A stretch of 64,000 nucleotides of DNA from an uncultured Psychrobacter sp. Its GTDB lineage: Bacteria; Pseudomonadota; Gammaproteobacteria; Pseudomonadales; Moraxellaceae. The stretch spans positions 1-64,000 of the forward strand of contig CANLXO010000006.1 in assembly GCA_947495055.1 (NCBI GenBank). The letters are read 5' to 3'. Below the pieces are notes generated by a model. It did not search any database. It had not been told where the DNA came from and saw nothing but the letters and a program-made list of their open reading frames with translations. A program made the translations under genes and the position numbers. This document shows, one piece after another, positions 28,309 to 37,769 of the stretch (positions within the stretch are counted from its first letter, which is position 1; each line of letters starts with the position of its first letter).

Positions 28309-31251
28309 TTAATCCTTCCAAGCATTTTCTACTGGCTCAAAACCCAATACCTTTTCAGAGAGCAGGCGAGTCAGGCGTCCGCTACTGCTGCCTAAGCCAT
28401 TGAGTCTAACCTCAGCCATCACCGCTTGCGTAGGTTTGTCGGTAATGTTTAAGTCATTATAATAACGACGACCATAAACCGCAAAACCAAAACAGCAGTC
28501 CTCATAATCGATACCGATTAAAGAGTCGAGAACTTTATCACGGCGATAGTCGTATTGTCCTTGTGCCAGCACGCGCCAGTTATCGCTCACAGGAAAGATA
28601 GCTGATGCTGTGAAGGCCGATAGGGGCAGCTGATCGGTATTATCATCACGCTGGCGTTTTACATAGCCGATATTGAACAAGCTATTGTTTGAGGGCTGAA
28701 AACGCAGCTCAGTGGTAAAGTAATTAAGATCATAGTCGCTAGTTAGTGCGCCGCTCACATCGACCCAAACATTATTGTAAGGCTGAGCGCTGGTATTCCA
28801 GACCAGTCCTGATGATGAGGCGTTAAAAAGGGACGTCTCATTGTCTAAAGTAACGCGGCCATCATCGATATAAAACTGCTCTGCAATGCTACCATCAAAA
28901 CGTGTCACACCCGTTGCATCGATGTAACGATAATTGACGCCTGGGGTAATGGCATGCAAATCTTGCAAGCGATCTTGTCCCAAAAACCAGCTATCTGAAA
29001 ACAGCTGCTCATAGTTGATAGAGGCGATGCGAGTATTAAAGTTAGGAATGTCGTTCTGAGCTTCAAAAGGAGAATAGGTGTATTTAAGTCTAGGACTTAA
29101 GAGCTGATAGCCGCCCATCGTGTCATCAAATGCGCCAAAGGGAGAGCCGGCTTGATAAAAATTTAACCCAGCATCGATACTTGCCTGCGGCACAAATACC
29201 GACTGACGGCCTTCTTCATCAGTCAGATCGTTGTCATCTAGGCTGTCCTCATCGTATGAGGTATATAGATGCTGCAAGCTAAGTTTGGGCTTGATATAAC
29301 CCCAAGGTTTTTGCATAGGATAAGCGGCGCTCAATTTGTTATAAAGGCGCACGCCACTTTTTTCATTTTCAGAACCATCATCGATAGATTTTTTGAAGTA
29401 AGCAGAATCGTGAACCCCAGTGATGTCAAAATTCTCAGCCCAAGGCAGCCTGTAATTGAGCGATAACTGTGGCAGGCGCGAATAGGGCTTGTCTTTGTCC
29501 TGTAACGGTTCACCATTACTATTGAACGCATCTAAAGTCTGAAAGGTCTCAACTTTAACTTCGCCATTAACATAGTCATTGTAGTAATTTAAGCGGGCGC
29601 GGCGCGGTAAGTTCAAGGTATTATCCGATAGTCCTAAAGTATCAAAATCATCGAGATACTCTTCATCTGACACATAGCTATAAGTAGCGTCACCATTTAG
29701 GCGCGGAATGCTCGTAGAGGACCAGTAATGATCATAAAAAAAGCTGCTACGATCCTCACCATTGAACTCTTTGTCATTTGGCAAGTATGAGCCGTTAAAA
29801 ATCCCCTCGCCATAGTCTGCGGTCAAATAGCGAAATTCGCCAGAGAGCATAGGATTACGATTGGTATAAAGGTGGGTGTTAATCGTCGCGTCGTAATTGG
29901 GAGATAGGTTGAGATAATAAGGCACATCAATCTCAAGACCGCTTTCGCTACCAATACTAGCACTTGGCAACAAAAACCCGCTACTGCGCCTGCTATCGAT
30001 AGGGAAGTTAAAATAAGGTAAGTAGAATACGGGAATGTCAGCGACCCTAAAGGTCGTATTATAAGCTTCGCCGCGACCTGTATCTGTATCCAAATCGATA
30101 CTAGTCGCCTCTAATTGCCATTTGCGATCAGTTGGCGGGCAAGTGGTAAACATCACTTGATCAAGCTCGTACTGGGTATCATTGGGACGGTTTAACTGCT
30201 TGGCATAACCATGTGCTTGTAGTGGTACGCTGGCGAAAGCAACGCCGTAAGCAGTCGCTTGAGAGTTGTTAGTATTATAGGCTAAGCTATCTGCTACGCC
30301 AATAAGTCCGCCGCTAGTCGCCTCGTCAGTCAGAGATCTTCTAGTATTTGGCAGGCGGGTATTGGGTGTTTGCGTATTAGGAGTCGCCTGATCGGTGAAT
30401 AGCACATTGCCTTGAGCGCCAGCCACATTATTGGTTAGATCCAAGACGATTTTGTCCGCTTCTATATGCTGCGCACCTTGATCGATAATGACATTGCCCG
30501 ACAGCTCGGCATAATCGACATTATCATAATAGCCGTAATCGGACTCAGCGTAGAGCGTCTGATCTGCGACGTCTGGGTCTTGACTGATATCTGTATTATT
30601 TGCGCGCTGAGAATTAGGATTGCTTGTAGGATAGACCCATTGCCCCTCACAGCGCTGACTACTATCTATAGCGCTGGGTAACAGCTTTAGATCAGTGCCT
30701 AATTGACGCAATGGTCGGCGCGCGTTTTGCTCGCTACTCTCTTGTTGGTTTACAGCTAAAGTATTAGGATCTAGATCCATACTGGTAGACGACGAGTTTA
30801 TAGACGTTTTATCATTATTATCAGGCGTCAGCTCATAAAACTCCGCCAAGCGCTGCAAGCTGTCTTGAATGGTCTCATCGCTCACATCAATCGGCGTATT
30901 ATCTGGTTTGGGGCTTGCAACAGGGGTAGATGTCCTCTGTGCTTGACTGACATTGTCATTTATTTGAGTAATTTTAACATTATCAATGCCATCGCTGTCT
31001 TGAGATAGATCAGTGAGCACGCTGTCGTCATTGCTATATATAGTATTGTCAGCAAAATCGCCATCGACAACAATCAGCGCATCACTGCTATCAGACCCAC
31101 GGCTGCTAATGCTAGGACGTTCAATACTTGCGTTATCTTTGTTTGCTATTGAATCTGGTTCAGCCGCGGTAGCAACCAAACTCGATAACCCTAAGGCGCC
31201 AAATAAAATCAGACGAATGCTTTGGTAGAGCGGAGAATATAACAAGGGCAC
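28309..31251 (-). CDS. lptD: LPS-assembly protein LptD
   Basis: LptD is the outer-membrane barrel that inserts LPS with LptE. The product has 980 residues against about 780 in E. coli. It has a signal peptide (to about residue 30), an extra 170-residue Ser/Asp/Asn-rich stretch, then Cys201 (QRCEGQWVYP), the beta-jellyroll, Cys371 (TTCPPTDRKW) and a large barrel with the Cys-Cys pair in EDCCFGFAVYGRRYYND. All four cysteines of the known disulfide network are thus present. The jellyroll contains a TPNT repeat at 289-303. Translation appears to start at GTG (31251), with AGGT just upstream. surA follows on the same strand. Confidence 0.95.
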   Translation of the reverse strand: MPLLYSPLYQSIRLILFGALGLSSLVATAAEPDSIANKDNASIERPSISSRGSDSSDALIVVDGDFADNTIYSNDDSVLTDLSQDSDGIDNVKITQINDNVSQAQRTSTPVASPKPDNTPIDVSDETIQDSLQRLAEFYELTPDNNDKTSINSSSTSMDLDPNTLAVNQQESSEQNARRPLRQLGTDLKLLPSAIDSSQRCEGQWVYPTSNPNSQRANNTDISQDPDVADQTLYAESDYGYYDNVDYAELSGNVIIDQGAQHIEADKIVLDLTNNVAGAQGNVLFTDQATPNTQTPNTRLPNTRRSLTDEATSGGLIGVADSLAYNTNNSQATAYGVAFASVPLQAHGYAKQLNRPNDTQYELDQVMFTTCPPTDRKWQLEATSIDLDTDTGRGEAYNTTFRVADIPVFYLPYFNFPIDSRRSSGFLLPSASIGSESGLEIDVPYYLNLSPNYDATINTHLYTNRNPMLSGEFRYLTADYGEGIFNGSYLPNDKEFNGEDRSSFFYDHYWSSTSIPRLNGDATYSYVSDEEYLDDFDTLGLSDNTLNLPRRARLNYYNDYVNGEVKVETFQTLDAFNSNGEPLQDKDKPYSRLPQLSLNYRLPWAENFDITGVHDSAYFKKSIDDGSENEKSGVRLYNKLSAAYPMQKPWGYIKPKLSLQHLYTSYDEDSLDDNDLTDEEGRQSVFVPQASIDAGLNFYQAGSPFGAFDDTMGGYQLLSPRLKYTYSPFEAQNDIPNFNTRIASINYEQLFSDSWFLGQDRLQDLHAITPGVNYRYIDATGVTRFDGSIAEQFYIDDGRVTLDNETSLFNASSSGLVWNTSAQPYNNVWVDVSGALTSDYDLNYFTTELRFQPSNNSLFNIGYVKRQRDDNTDQLPLSAFTASAIFPVSDNWRVLAQGQYDYRRDKVLDSLIGIDYEDCCFGFAVYGRRYYNDLNITDKPTQAVMAEVRLNGLGSSSGRLTRLLSEKVLGFEPVENAWKD

Positions 31252-31580
31252 ACCTATGATTGTCGAGCCTATCGAATAAATATGAATAACGAGATGCTAA
31301 TAAGCCTATCATGATAACCATACTTTGCAGACTGTGCTATATAAAGTTTAGAAGTGGCCTATTATAATGTTGCAGGGCAAGACCGTTTTATCGGTTATAA
31401 AAGTGCTTTGATATGGTCAAAAAAAACCAAATCAGCTACACTGTTTAGCGCAATTTAGCGCTCATTATCTAGATAAGAGCACTAAAACGCTTGATAATAC
31501 CTATCAATGACCACCTATTTTAGCAAGTATTTGACTTATTAATTAGCTTAATGATATCCCTTTTAAAAAAAGAGCCTACC
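31252..31580. other. Divergent intergenic region between lptD and amgK
   Basis: The 329-bp region separates leftward lptD from rightward amgK. A TATAAT-containing stretch lies near 31365 and TTGACT at 31531-31536, but neither forms a full well-spaced promoter by eye. No small gene is apparent. Confidence 0.4.
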
Positions 31581-32660
31581 ATGACAGACAGCGCCAATAA
31601 TGCACGCCAGCAGCAACTTAAAACCTGGCTACAGCATACTTTTGACAATCAGCCTTATAGCTTAGATAGTTTGCCAGGCGATGCCAGCGCACGTCGTTAT
31701 CACCGCATACAGCTACTGCAGAATGATACGATCATCGCGCGATATATTGTCATGGATTCGGCCGATGAGCAAGATGCTATGCAGCAATTTATCACCGTTG
31801 CTAAGCTTATGGCGCCTGCTGTCAATGTTCCAACCTTGATTGCACAAGACCTTGACAAGGGGTTTTTGGTGCTGCAAGACTTCGGTGCGGTAGAGTTTGC
31901 GCATCTATTACTGGGTGCTACGCCTGAGCAAGTAAACCTGTATTACCAGTCAGCGATGCAATCGCTTATCGACTTGCAAAAAACCTCTGTTGATACTGCA
32001 AAGCATGAGTACAAATTGCCAGATTACGACGCGGCAATGCTGGATCGAGAGATGGATTTGTTTAGTGAGTGGTTTATCCCTTATATCGATGTGCAACTTG
32101 ATGCGACGCTTTGGCATAATGTCAAAACAGCGCTAATTGAGGCGATACTCATGCAGCCGCAAGTGATTGTGCACCGTGATTATCACAGTCGTAATCTGAT
32201 GCAAGACCAGTCAGATATGATGCTCGATAAAGCAGGCCTTGGCGTTATTGATTTTCAAGATGCAGTCATTGGTGCTTATAGTTATGATTTGGTGTCACTG
32301 GTACGTGACGCTTATGTCGACTGGCCTGAGACGCAAATCTCTAGCTGGATTCATGACTTTTGGCAGCTGCAGCAGCAAGCAGGTTTGCCAGTAGCCGCTA
32401 GTGTTGAGCAGTTTGAGCGCGATGTAAATGTCATGGGCGTGCAGCGTCATCTTAAGGTGCTCGGTATCTTTATTCGTCTCTCCCAGCGCGACGGTAAAGA
32501 TCGTTATCTGGCGGATATCCCCAAAGTCATGCGCGATTTGCTCTTTGAGCTTGAATGGTTGGGCACTCATGGCGATGATGCTATTAAGCAAGTCATACTT
32601 CCATTTAGCACATGGATGATAGAGACCGTATTACCCGCTTATCAAAGTAGTTTTTCTTAG
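31581..32660 (+). CDS. amgK: N-acetylmuramate/N-acetylglucosamine anomeric kinase AmgK
   Basis: AmgK phosphorylates MurNAc at C1, which MurU then converts to UDP-MurNAc, bypassing de novo synthesis. The 359-residue protein is an aminoglycoside-phosphotransferase-fold kinase with the catalytic loop VIVHRDYHSRNLM and the metal-binding VIDFQDAVIGAYSYDL. The start at 31581 has AAAGAG upstream. It is followed 48 bp later by murU, and sits divergent to lptD as in Pseudomonas. The recycling role is inferred from the pair. Confidence 0.9.
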   Translation: MTDSANNARQQQLKTWLQHTFDNQPYSLDSLPGDASARRYHRIQLLQNDTIIARYIVMDSADEQDAMQQFITVAKLMAPAVNVPTLIAQDLDKGFLVLQDFGAVEFAHLLLGATPEQVNLYYQSAMQSLIDLQKTSVDTAKHEYKLPDYDAAMLDREMDLFSEWFIPYIDVQLDATLWHNVKTALIEAILMQPQVIVHRDYHSRNLMQDQSDMMLDKAGLGVIDFQDAVIGAYSYDLVSLVRDAYVDWPETQISSWIHDFWQLQQQAGLPVAASVEQFERDVNVMGVQRHLKVLGIFIRLSQRDGKDRYLADIPKVMRDLLFELEWLGTHGDDAIKQVILPFSTWMIETVLPAYQSSFS

Positions 32661-32708
32661 CAGTATATTTAGATTTACCATACAAATTCAAAACATCAGG
32701 GAGCAGAT

Positions 32709-33437
32709 ATGTCTGCAATAACGCAAGCCATGATTTTGGCAGCAGGTAAAGGTACACGTCTGCGGCCGCTTACGCTTGAGACACCAAAACCACTCGTTGA
32801 AGTCGGCGGACAGCCTTTGATTGTCTGGCACATCAAAGCGCTGCAAGCGGCTGGTATTACTGATATTACAATCAATACCTCTTGGCTTGCAGATAAGTTA
32901 ATGGACACTTTGGGCGATGGCTCGCAGTTTGATGTGACATTGCATTGGTCAATCGAAGAGGAGGAGCCATTAGAGACCGCGGGCGGTGTTTTTCAAGCAT
33001 TGCAAGCGGGTAAGCTCAAAGACGCGCCCTTTATCTTAGTCAACTCCGATGTATGGACGACTTATGATTTTGGTCAGTTAAAAGACTATGAGCTTGGCAG
33101 TGACCAAAAAGCACATTTGATACTCATAGATAATCCTGAGCACAATAATGGCGGTGATTTTGCTATTAATAATGGTCTGGCGAGCGAGCAGCCGATAGGG
33201 GACGCGGACAAATACACCTTTGCTGGAATCAGTGTCATGTCGCCAAGAGTGGTTGATGGCCTAGTGCCAGGGCAACCTGCCGCACTTGCGCCACTACTTA
33301 GGCAGGCCATGCTAAAGTTTCAGGTCACAGCAGAGGTTATCAAAGACAATTGGATAGATGTCGGCACCCCTGAGCGTTTAACGCAAATCAATGAGTTTCT
33401 TAAAAATGATACTATAAAGGATAGATCTGACTCTTAA
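32709..33437 (+). CDS. murU: N-acetylmuramate-1-phosphate uridylyltransferase MurU
   Basis: The 242-residue nucleotidyltransferase has the signature MILAAGKGTRLRPLTLETPK and the product-binding VNSDVWTTYDF. The C-terminal NWIDVGTPERL closes the fold. The small single-domain size and the partner amgK point to MurU rather than a glucose-1-phosphate thymidylyltransferase. A GGGAG ribosome-binding site precedes the start. The operon ends at the terminator at 33477. Confidence 0.9.
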   Translation: MSAITQAMILAAGKGTRLRPLTLETPKPLVEVGGQPLIVWHIKALQAAGITDITINTSWLADKLMDTLGDGSQFDVTLHWSIEEEEPLETAGGVFQALQAGKLKDAPFILVNSDVWTTYDFGQLKDYELGSDQKAHLILIDNPEHNNGGDFAINNGLASEQPIGDADKYTFAGISVMSPRVVDGLVPGQPAALAPLLRQAMLKFQVTAEVIKDNWIDVGTPERLTQINEFLKNDTIKDRSDS

Positions 33438-33476
33438 GTATAGTACATTGAACGACGACGACTAATGACGATAAAG

Positions 33477-33507
33477 GGCTGCGCTATTATGATAGTGCAG
33501 CCTTTTT
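33477..33507 (+). terminator. Terminator after amgK-murU
   Basis: An 11-bp stem (GGCTGCGCTAT / ATAGTGCAGCC, one G-U pair) with loop TATG is followed by TTTTTG. Confidence 0.85.
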
Positions 33508-33715
33508 GTTAAGGGTTATGATTTAGAGTTTAGTAGATTCGTTGTGGCGTAGAACGCTCGTGCATTATTAAATTTGTCGCAAGACACAGATTTTGATAAT
33601 ACTATATACTATAATGTAATATATAATTATTTAATATAGAGGTGCTGTCCTTGTACAAATCACAGCTAGGCAAAGGTTAGCATTATCAAAAGCTAGACAT
33701 CAAAAAGGAATGATT

Positions 33716-34465
33716 ATGATATTTAAACAACTGTATGAACCCCTCTCTAGTACTTATACCTATTTGATAGGGGACACGAGTACCGGGCAAGCGGTATTGA
33801 TTGATCCGGTCATTGCGACGATGGATCGCGACCTCGCTGAGCTGCATAAGCTTGGCTTGAGTCTAGCTTATACCATTGATACGCATATCCATGCTGATCA
33901 TATTACAGCGGCGCTGGAGATGAAGCGTGAGGTGGGTAGTCAGATTGCAGCGCCTGCTTATGATCGACTGGCGTGCGCAGATATTGGCTTGGAGGACGGC
34001 ATTCCCTTTGAGCTTGACGGTATCACTTTGCATCCTTTGCATACGCCAGGGCACACCGCTGGACATTTTGCTTATCTGTATGATGGACGCGTATTTACAG
34101 GAGATGCCCTACTTATTGAAGGCTGCGGCCGCACGGACTTTCAAAATGGGGATTCAGACGCCCTATATCACTCTGTGAGAGACAAACTGTTTTCTTTACC
34201 TGAGGAGACACTCGTTTATCCTGCTCATGATTACCAAGAGAGGTTTGTGTCTTCAATTGCGCAAGAAAAAAAGCGTAATCCAAGGCTTGGTGGTGATACG
34301 ACGATAGAAGAGTTTAGAGTCATTATGAATAATCTAAACCTGCCGTATCCTAAATTTATCGATCATGCGGTACCTGGCAATCAGCAGTGCGGCGTCTGTC
34401 CAGAGGATTTGCCTGAGAACTTGGCAGGATATTGTCGCCAAATGACCCAAAGTCCGCAGGGCTAG
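33716..34465 (+). CDS. ETHE1-like persulfide dioxygenase (MBL fold)
   Basis: The 249-residue metallo-beta-lactamase-fold protein has the mononuclear-iron motif set of persulfide dioxygenases: THIHADH, HTPGHTAGHF, FTGDALLIEGCGRTDFQNGD and YPAHDY. The family oxidises glutathione persulfide to sulfite in sulfide detoxification. AAGGA at 33705-33709 is correctly spaced for the ATG at 33716; an ATG at 33710 abuts it and is unlikely. No rhodanese, sulfide:quinone reductase or ArsR/BigR-type regulator accompanies it here, so sulfur substrate is inferred from family only. The upstream 100 bp are very AT-rich. Confidence 0.87.
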   Translation: MIFKQLYEPLSSTYTYLIGDTSTGQAVLIDPVIATMDRDLAELHKLGLSLAYTIDTHIHADHITAALEMKREVGSQIAAPAYDRLACADIGLEDGIPFELDGITLHPLHTPGHTAGHFAYLYDGRVFTGDALLIEGCGRTDFQNGDSDALYHSVRDKLFSLPEETLVYPAHDYQERFVSSIAQEKKRNPRLGGDTTIEEFRVIMNNLNLPYPKFIDHAVPGNQQCGVCPEDLPENLAGYCRQMTQSPQG

Positions 34466-34510
34466 CTTATTCTAAGACTAACAAGCAATCGTCACGCAGC
34501 AGGTAAACAT

Positions 34511-34552
34511 AAAAAAACGCAGCCTTGATAATCAAGACTACGTTTTTTTTCA
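34511..34552 (-). terminator. Terminator of the cyd operon
   Basis: An imperfect inverted repeat with A/T-rich flanks (AAAAAAACG ... CGTTTTTTTT) has two plus-strand mismatches that become G-U pairs in leftward RNA. This suggests it evolved to end the cydAB-small-subunit transcript. Confidence 0.75.
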
Positions 34553-34562
34553 CTAGTAGATT

Positions 34563-34679
34563 TTAAACTCCCATTGCCAGCTTAATCAGCTGCGCAATAG
34601 TAAAGATGACCAAAAACCCTGCCAAATATAAGCCCACAAACCAGGCCCATTGGCTTTGTTTTTTACTTAGTTTTTTCAT
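34563..34679 (-). CDS. Small subunit of cytochrome bd-type oxidase (DUF2474-like)
   Basis: A 38-codon gene begins 64 bp downstream of cydB on the same strand. A GAGGA ribosome-binding site lies 7 bp before its ATG. The product has a basic N-terminus (MKKLSKKQSQ) and one transmembrane helix (WAWFVGLYLAGFLVIFTIAQ), the layout of the DUF2474 family found after cyanide-insensitive bd oxidases and analogous to CydX. It probably stabilises the oxidase. Too short for most gene finders. Confidence 0.82.
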   Translation of the reverse strand: MKKLSKKQSQWAWFVGLYLAGFLVIFTIAQLIKLAMGV

Positions 34680-34743
34680 AATAGCGTCCTCTTTTATAAC
34701 TACCCTATACTCTCAGCTGCACGTGTTGTCTGTAGCATAAACA

Positions 34744-35760
34744 TCAGTACATAGGATTGTGATCAGATTTGCCTTTAAACGTATAGTACGCAAATGCGGT
34801 GTAGCTCAAGATAATTGGCAGCATAATGACCGCGCCTATGAGCATAAATGATAATGAGGTGTCGGCGGCTGCCGCTTCATAAATGGTCATCTGATAAGGC
34901 ACTATATAGGGGAATATGGCAAAACAGACACCAATATAACCCATCAAAAACAGCGCTACCGTCAATAAAAAGGGGCGATATTCACGTTCTGTTTTTAAGT
35001 CTTTACGCATCAAAAAGAACAAAGCCAATACGATAATCGGCATAGGAGCAAGATATAACAGACCTGGGAAGCCAAACCAACCCTCAAGCGCGTCGATATC
35101 AGAGAAGAACATAAAGGCGGTGACGACTATCATCGCGACCACAAGCGCTAAGAGCATCCAGCCTGAGACTTTGCGCGCCCAGACTTGTAGGGTATGTTCG
35201 GTCTTTATGATGAGCCAAGTGGACCCAAGCAGCGCATAACCGATAATCATGGCAAAGCCGCAAACGATGGAGAAGGGCGTGAGCCAATCAAACGGACCGC
35301 CAGTGTATAAGCGGTTGCTAGCCTCTAACCCTTGTACTAAGGCGCCAAGCATAATGCCCTGCGAGAAGGTAGCGATCACTGAGCCTACAAAGAAAAACGT
35401 ATCCCAAATATGGCGACGGGTATTGGCTTTAAAGCGAAACTCAAAGGCCACGCCGCGCATAATGAGTCCAAAAAGCATAAAGGTCACTGGTAAATAAAGA
35501 CCCGTCATAATAATACCGTACGCAACAGGGAAAGCGGCAAACAAACCGCCGCCACCAAGCACTAGCCAAGTCTCATTACCATCCCAAAAGGGCGCAATAG
35601 AGTTCATCATCCGGCTACGGTTCTTGTCTGAGCCTGCAAAGGGGAACAAAATACCGCAGCCTAAATCAAAACCATCGAGCAGCACATAAATAAAGACCGA
35701 TAGCGCGATAAGTCCGCCCCAGATAAGGGGTAAGTCTAATACATCACCGAAGTTAAACAT
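34744..35760 (-). CDS. cydB: Cytochrome bd-type quinol oxidase subunit II
   Basis: The 338-residue inner-membrane protein has eight to nine hydrophobic segments and the conserved N-terminal LIWGGLIALSVFIYVLLDGFDLG plus PFWDGNETWLVLGGG. It partners CydA in a quinol:O2 oxidoreductase that uses heme d or b. Its ATG overlaps the cydA stop (TAATG at 35758-35762), so translation is coupled. The subunit is the CioB-like type given its partner. Confidence 0.94.
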   Translation of the reverse strand: MFNFGDVLDLPLIWGGLIALSVFIYVLLDGFDLGCGILFPFAGSDKNRSRMMNSIAPFWDGNETWLVLGGGGLFAAFPVAYGIIMTGLYLPVTFMLFGLIMRGVAFEFRFKANTRRHIWDTFFFVGSVIATFSQGIMLGALVQGLEASNRLYTGGPFDWLTPFSIVCGFAMIIGYALLGSTWLIIKTEHTLQVWARKVSGWMLLALVVAMIVVTAFMFFSDIDALEGWFGFPGLLYLAPMPIIVLALFFLMRKDLKTEREYRPFLLTVALFLMGYIGVCFAIFPYIVPYQMTIYEAAAADTSLSFMLIGAVIMLPIILSYTAFAYYTFKGKSDHNPMY

Positions 35761-37268
35761 TAGCGTAATCCTCCATCATCGACATCGTCAGCAGGACTGT
35801 CTAAGTTCTCAGCATCCTTATCTTTAGTGTTCTCTTGAGGCGCATCATCACCGCTCAAAGCGCGGCCTTGAGCCTCGGTCACAGAATGATCATAGTAGGT
35901 ATCCTCAGAAGGATCCTCGTACGGCTTAGGCCCTTGAGTAATCAGGCGGATAATATAAAAGCTACCTGCGCCAAAGACAAAGATATAGAGTACGATAAAG
36001 CCAATCAAAGTCGTCGCCACTTGCTGGGCTGCCAGCGGTGACATGCTCTCGCTAGTACGAATCACTCCGTATACAGTCCACGGCTGACGTCCTGTTTCGG
36101 TGACGAACCAACCCGCGAGCAGTGCTATAAAGCCCATCGGCGTCATAAACATCCAAGCCCTATGGAACCATTTGCTATCAAGATCAAACTGCTGTTTTTT
36201 AAAGTACTTATAGAGACTAAATAGACCAACTAGCACCATCAAAGTACCGATACCGACCATAATTCGGAACGACCAAAATACAATAGGAACAAAGGGTTGA
36301 TCCTCTGGTGCCCAGTTCTTAAGACCTTTGACTTCACCGTCTAACGAATGCGTCAAAATAAGACCTGAGAGATAAGGTATTTTGACTTCAAAATGGTTTT
36401 TTTGTGCTTCTTGATCAGGAATGGCAAATAGCACTAGAGGTGCGCCGCGCTCATCCTCCCACAGTCCTTCCATCGCAGCTACTTTGGCAGGCTGATGCTC
36501 TAAAGTATTCAAACCATGCATATCGCCTATGAACACTTGAGCGGGCGCTACAAAGATAGCCATAATCATCGCCATACCTAACATTACGCGGCCATGCTTG
36601 CGATGCTCTTTGTGTTTTTTGGACTGTAGATAATAAGCACCGATACCGCCGATGACAAAAGCAGTGGTCAAAAATGCTGCCGTCATCATATGCGCATAAC
36701 GATAAGGGAATGAGGGGTTAAAGATAATCTCAAGCCAATTGGTAGGATAGAGAAGGCCATCAGCGCCCATCATAAAGCCCTGCGGCGTCTGCATAAAACT
36801 ATTGGCTGCCAAAATCCAAAACCCTGAGATAAGCGTACCGATGGCGACAATTGCTGTCGAGGCAAAGTGCATGCGCTTGCTGACGCGTCCCCAACCAAAC
36901 AGCATAATCCCTAAGAAGGAGGCTTCTAAGAAAAACGCGGTCAGAACTTCATAGGCAAGCAAAGGCCCTAGTACGTTACCGGCCTTGTCTGAGAATACCG
37001 CCCAGTTGGTACCAAACTGGTAAGACATTACCACGCCTGATACCACGCCAAGACCGAAGACCACGGCGAATATCTTGACCCAGTGTTTATAGACTTCAGC
37101 GTAAATAGGATCACCCGTTTTGAGCCAGCGAAATTCTAATACGGTCAGCCAACTGGCAAGACCGATAGAGAACGCGGGAAAAACGATATGAAAGGAGATG
37201 ACAAAAGCGAACTGAATACGCGCTAGCATGAGCGCGTCCATTTGGTCGATCATAAATGCAGCGAACAT
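35760..37268 (-). CDS. cydA: Cytochrome bd-type quinol oxidase subunit I (CIO type)
   Basis: The 502-residue catalytic subunit carries heme ligands His27 (SFHIVFPAF) and the second His in RYAHMMTAAF. GRQPW is present in TETGRQPWTVYG. The Q loop between about 250 and 320 is short, which is typical of cyanide-insensitive oxidases (CioA) rather than E. coli CydA. The C-terminal 45 residues form an acidic tail. The operon is cydA-cydB-small subunit, with no cydDC nearby. The role is low-oxygen or cyanide/sulfide-tolerant respiration. The persulfide dioxygenase next door may be a coincidence. Confidence 0.94.
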   Translation of the reverse strand: MFAAFMIDQMDALMLARIQFAFVISFHIVFPAFSIGLASWLTVLEFRWLKTGDPIYAEVYKHWVKIFAVVFGLGVVSGVVMSYQFGTNWAVFSDKAGNVLGPLLAYEVLTAFFLEASFLGIMLFGWGRVSKRMHFASTAIVAIGTLISGFWILAANSFMQTPQGFMMGADGLLYPTNWLEIIFNPSFPYRYAHMMTAAFLTTAFVIGGIGAYYLQSKKHKEHRKHGRVMLGMAMIMAIFVAPAQVFIGDMHGLNTLEHQPAKVAAMEGLWEDERGAPLVLFAIPDQEAQKNHFEVKIPYLSGLILTHSLDGEVKGLKNWAPEDQPFVPIVFWSFRIMVGIGTLMVLVGLFSLYKYFKKQQFDLDSKWFHRAWMFMTPMGFIALLAGWFVTETGRQPWTVYGVIRTSESMSPLAAQQVATTLIGFIVLYIFVFGAGSFYIIRLITQGPKPYEDPSEDTYYDHSVTEAQGRALSGDDAPQENTKDKDAENLDSPADDVDDGGLR

Positions 37269-37769
37269 AAGCGCTTACCTTTATTCGTGAGCAAAATAGC
37301 GCAAGCTTCCGTGATACGCCCAAGTTACTAACCGCAGCTTAAATACAATTAGTACGGTCAATAGCTAAGATTTGGCTGTGAGTATGAATAAGCTAAACGG
37401 ATGGACTAATGAGGTGACCATAACGGCTTAACTTAAATTAATAATTTATATCCTTATAAATTAATAAGTTATTGTTAATCAAAGTTATATTAAAAGTTTG
37501 TATTCACTTATTATGCGCTTGTACCCTAGTTGCTGCAAGCTGAAGGTTATACACCTATCAGTCACTTATAACCTACAATAGGTATTGAAAAAATCACACA
37601 TAAATAAGCCTAAAATGCCTTTTTGAATGTATAAACTTCTATTATTTGAAGCTATAGTGACTCATTATACGCCGATAACCCTCTTATAACTTTCAATATT
37701 ATTTAATATATATTATAGTAACGTATATTAAAATACACTTAAACGCAATGCTTTTTTAATCGCCTAAGC
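37269..37769. other. AT-rich intergenic region upstream of the cyd operon
   Basis: This 501-bp stretch lies between the cydA start and the 3' end of the lipase gene. It is strikingly AT-rich, with runs such as ATTATTTAATATATATTA near 37700. A half-match to an Anr/Fnr box (TTATTGTTAATCAA, 37469-37482) is present but degenerate. No RNA gene or ORF is evident. It probably contains the cyd promoter. Confidence 0.5.

Noticed and set aside
30354..30410. Repeated TPNT codons in lptD considered as a frameshift-prone repeat or mobile remnant
   Set aside because: The repeats are in frame and degenerate; the flanking LptD domain is intact, so it is just a local peptide repeat.
33600..33645. An AT-rich near-palindrome upstream of the persulfide dioxygenase, suggestive of a BigR-type operator
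   Set aside because: The symmetry is poor and a similar ATTATTTAATATA stretch occurs upstream of the cyd operon, so it is likely base composition.
37469..37482. An Anr/Fnr-like box upstream of cydA
   Set aside because: Only one half-site (ATCAA) is good; the other half differs from TTGAT at two positions. Too weak to call a site in AT-rich DNA.
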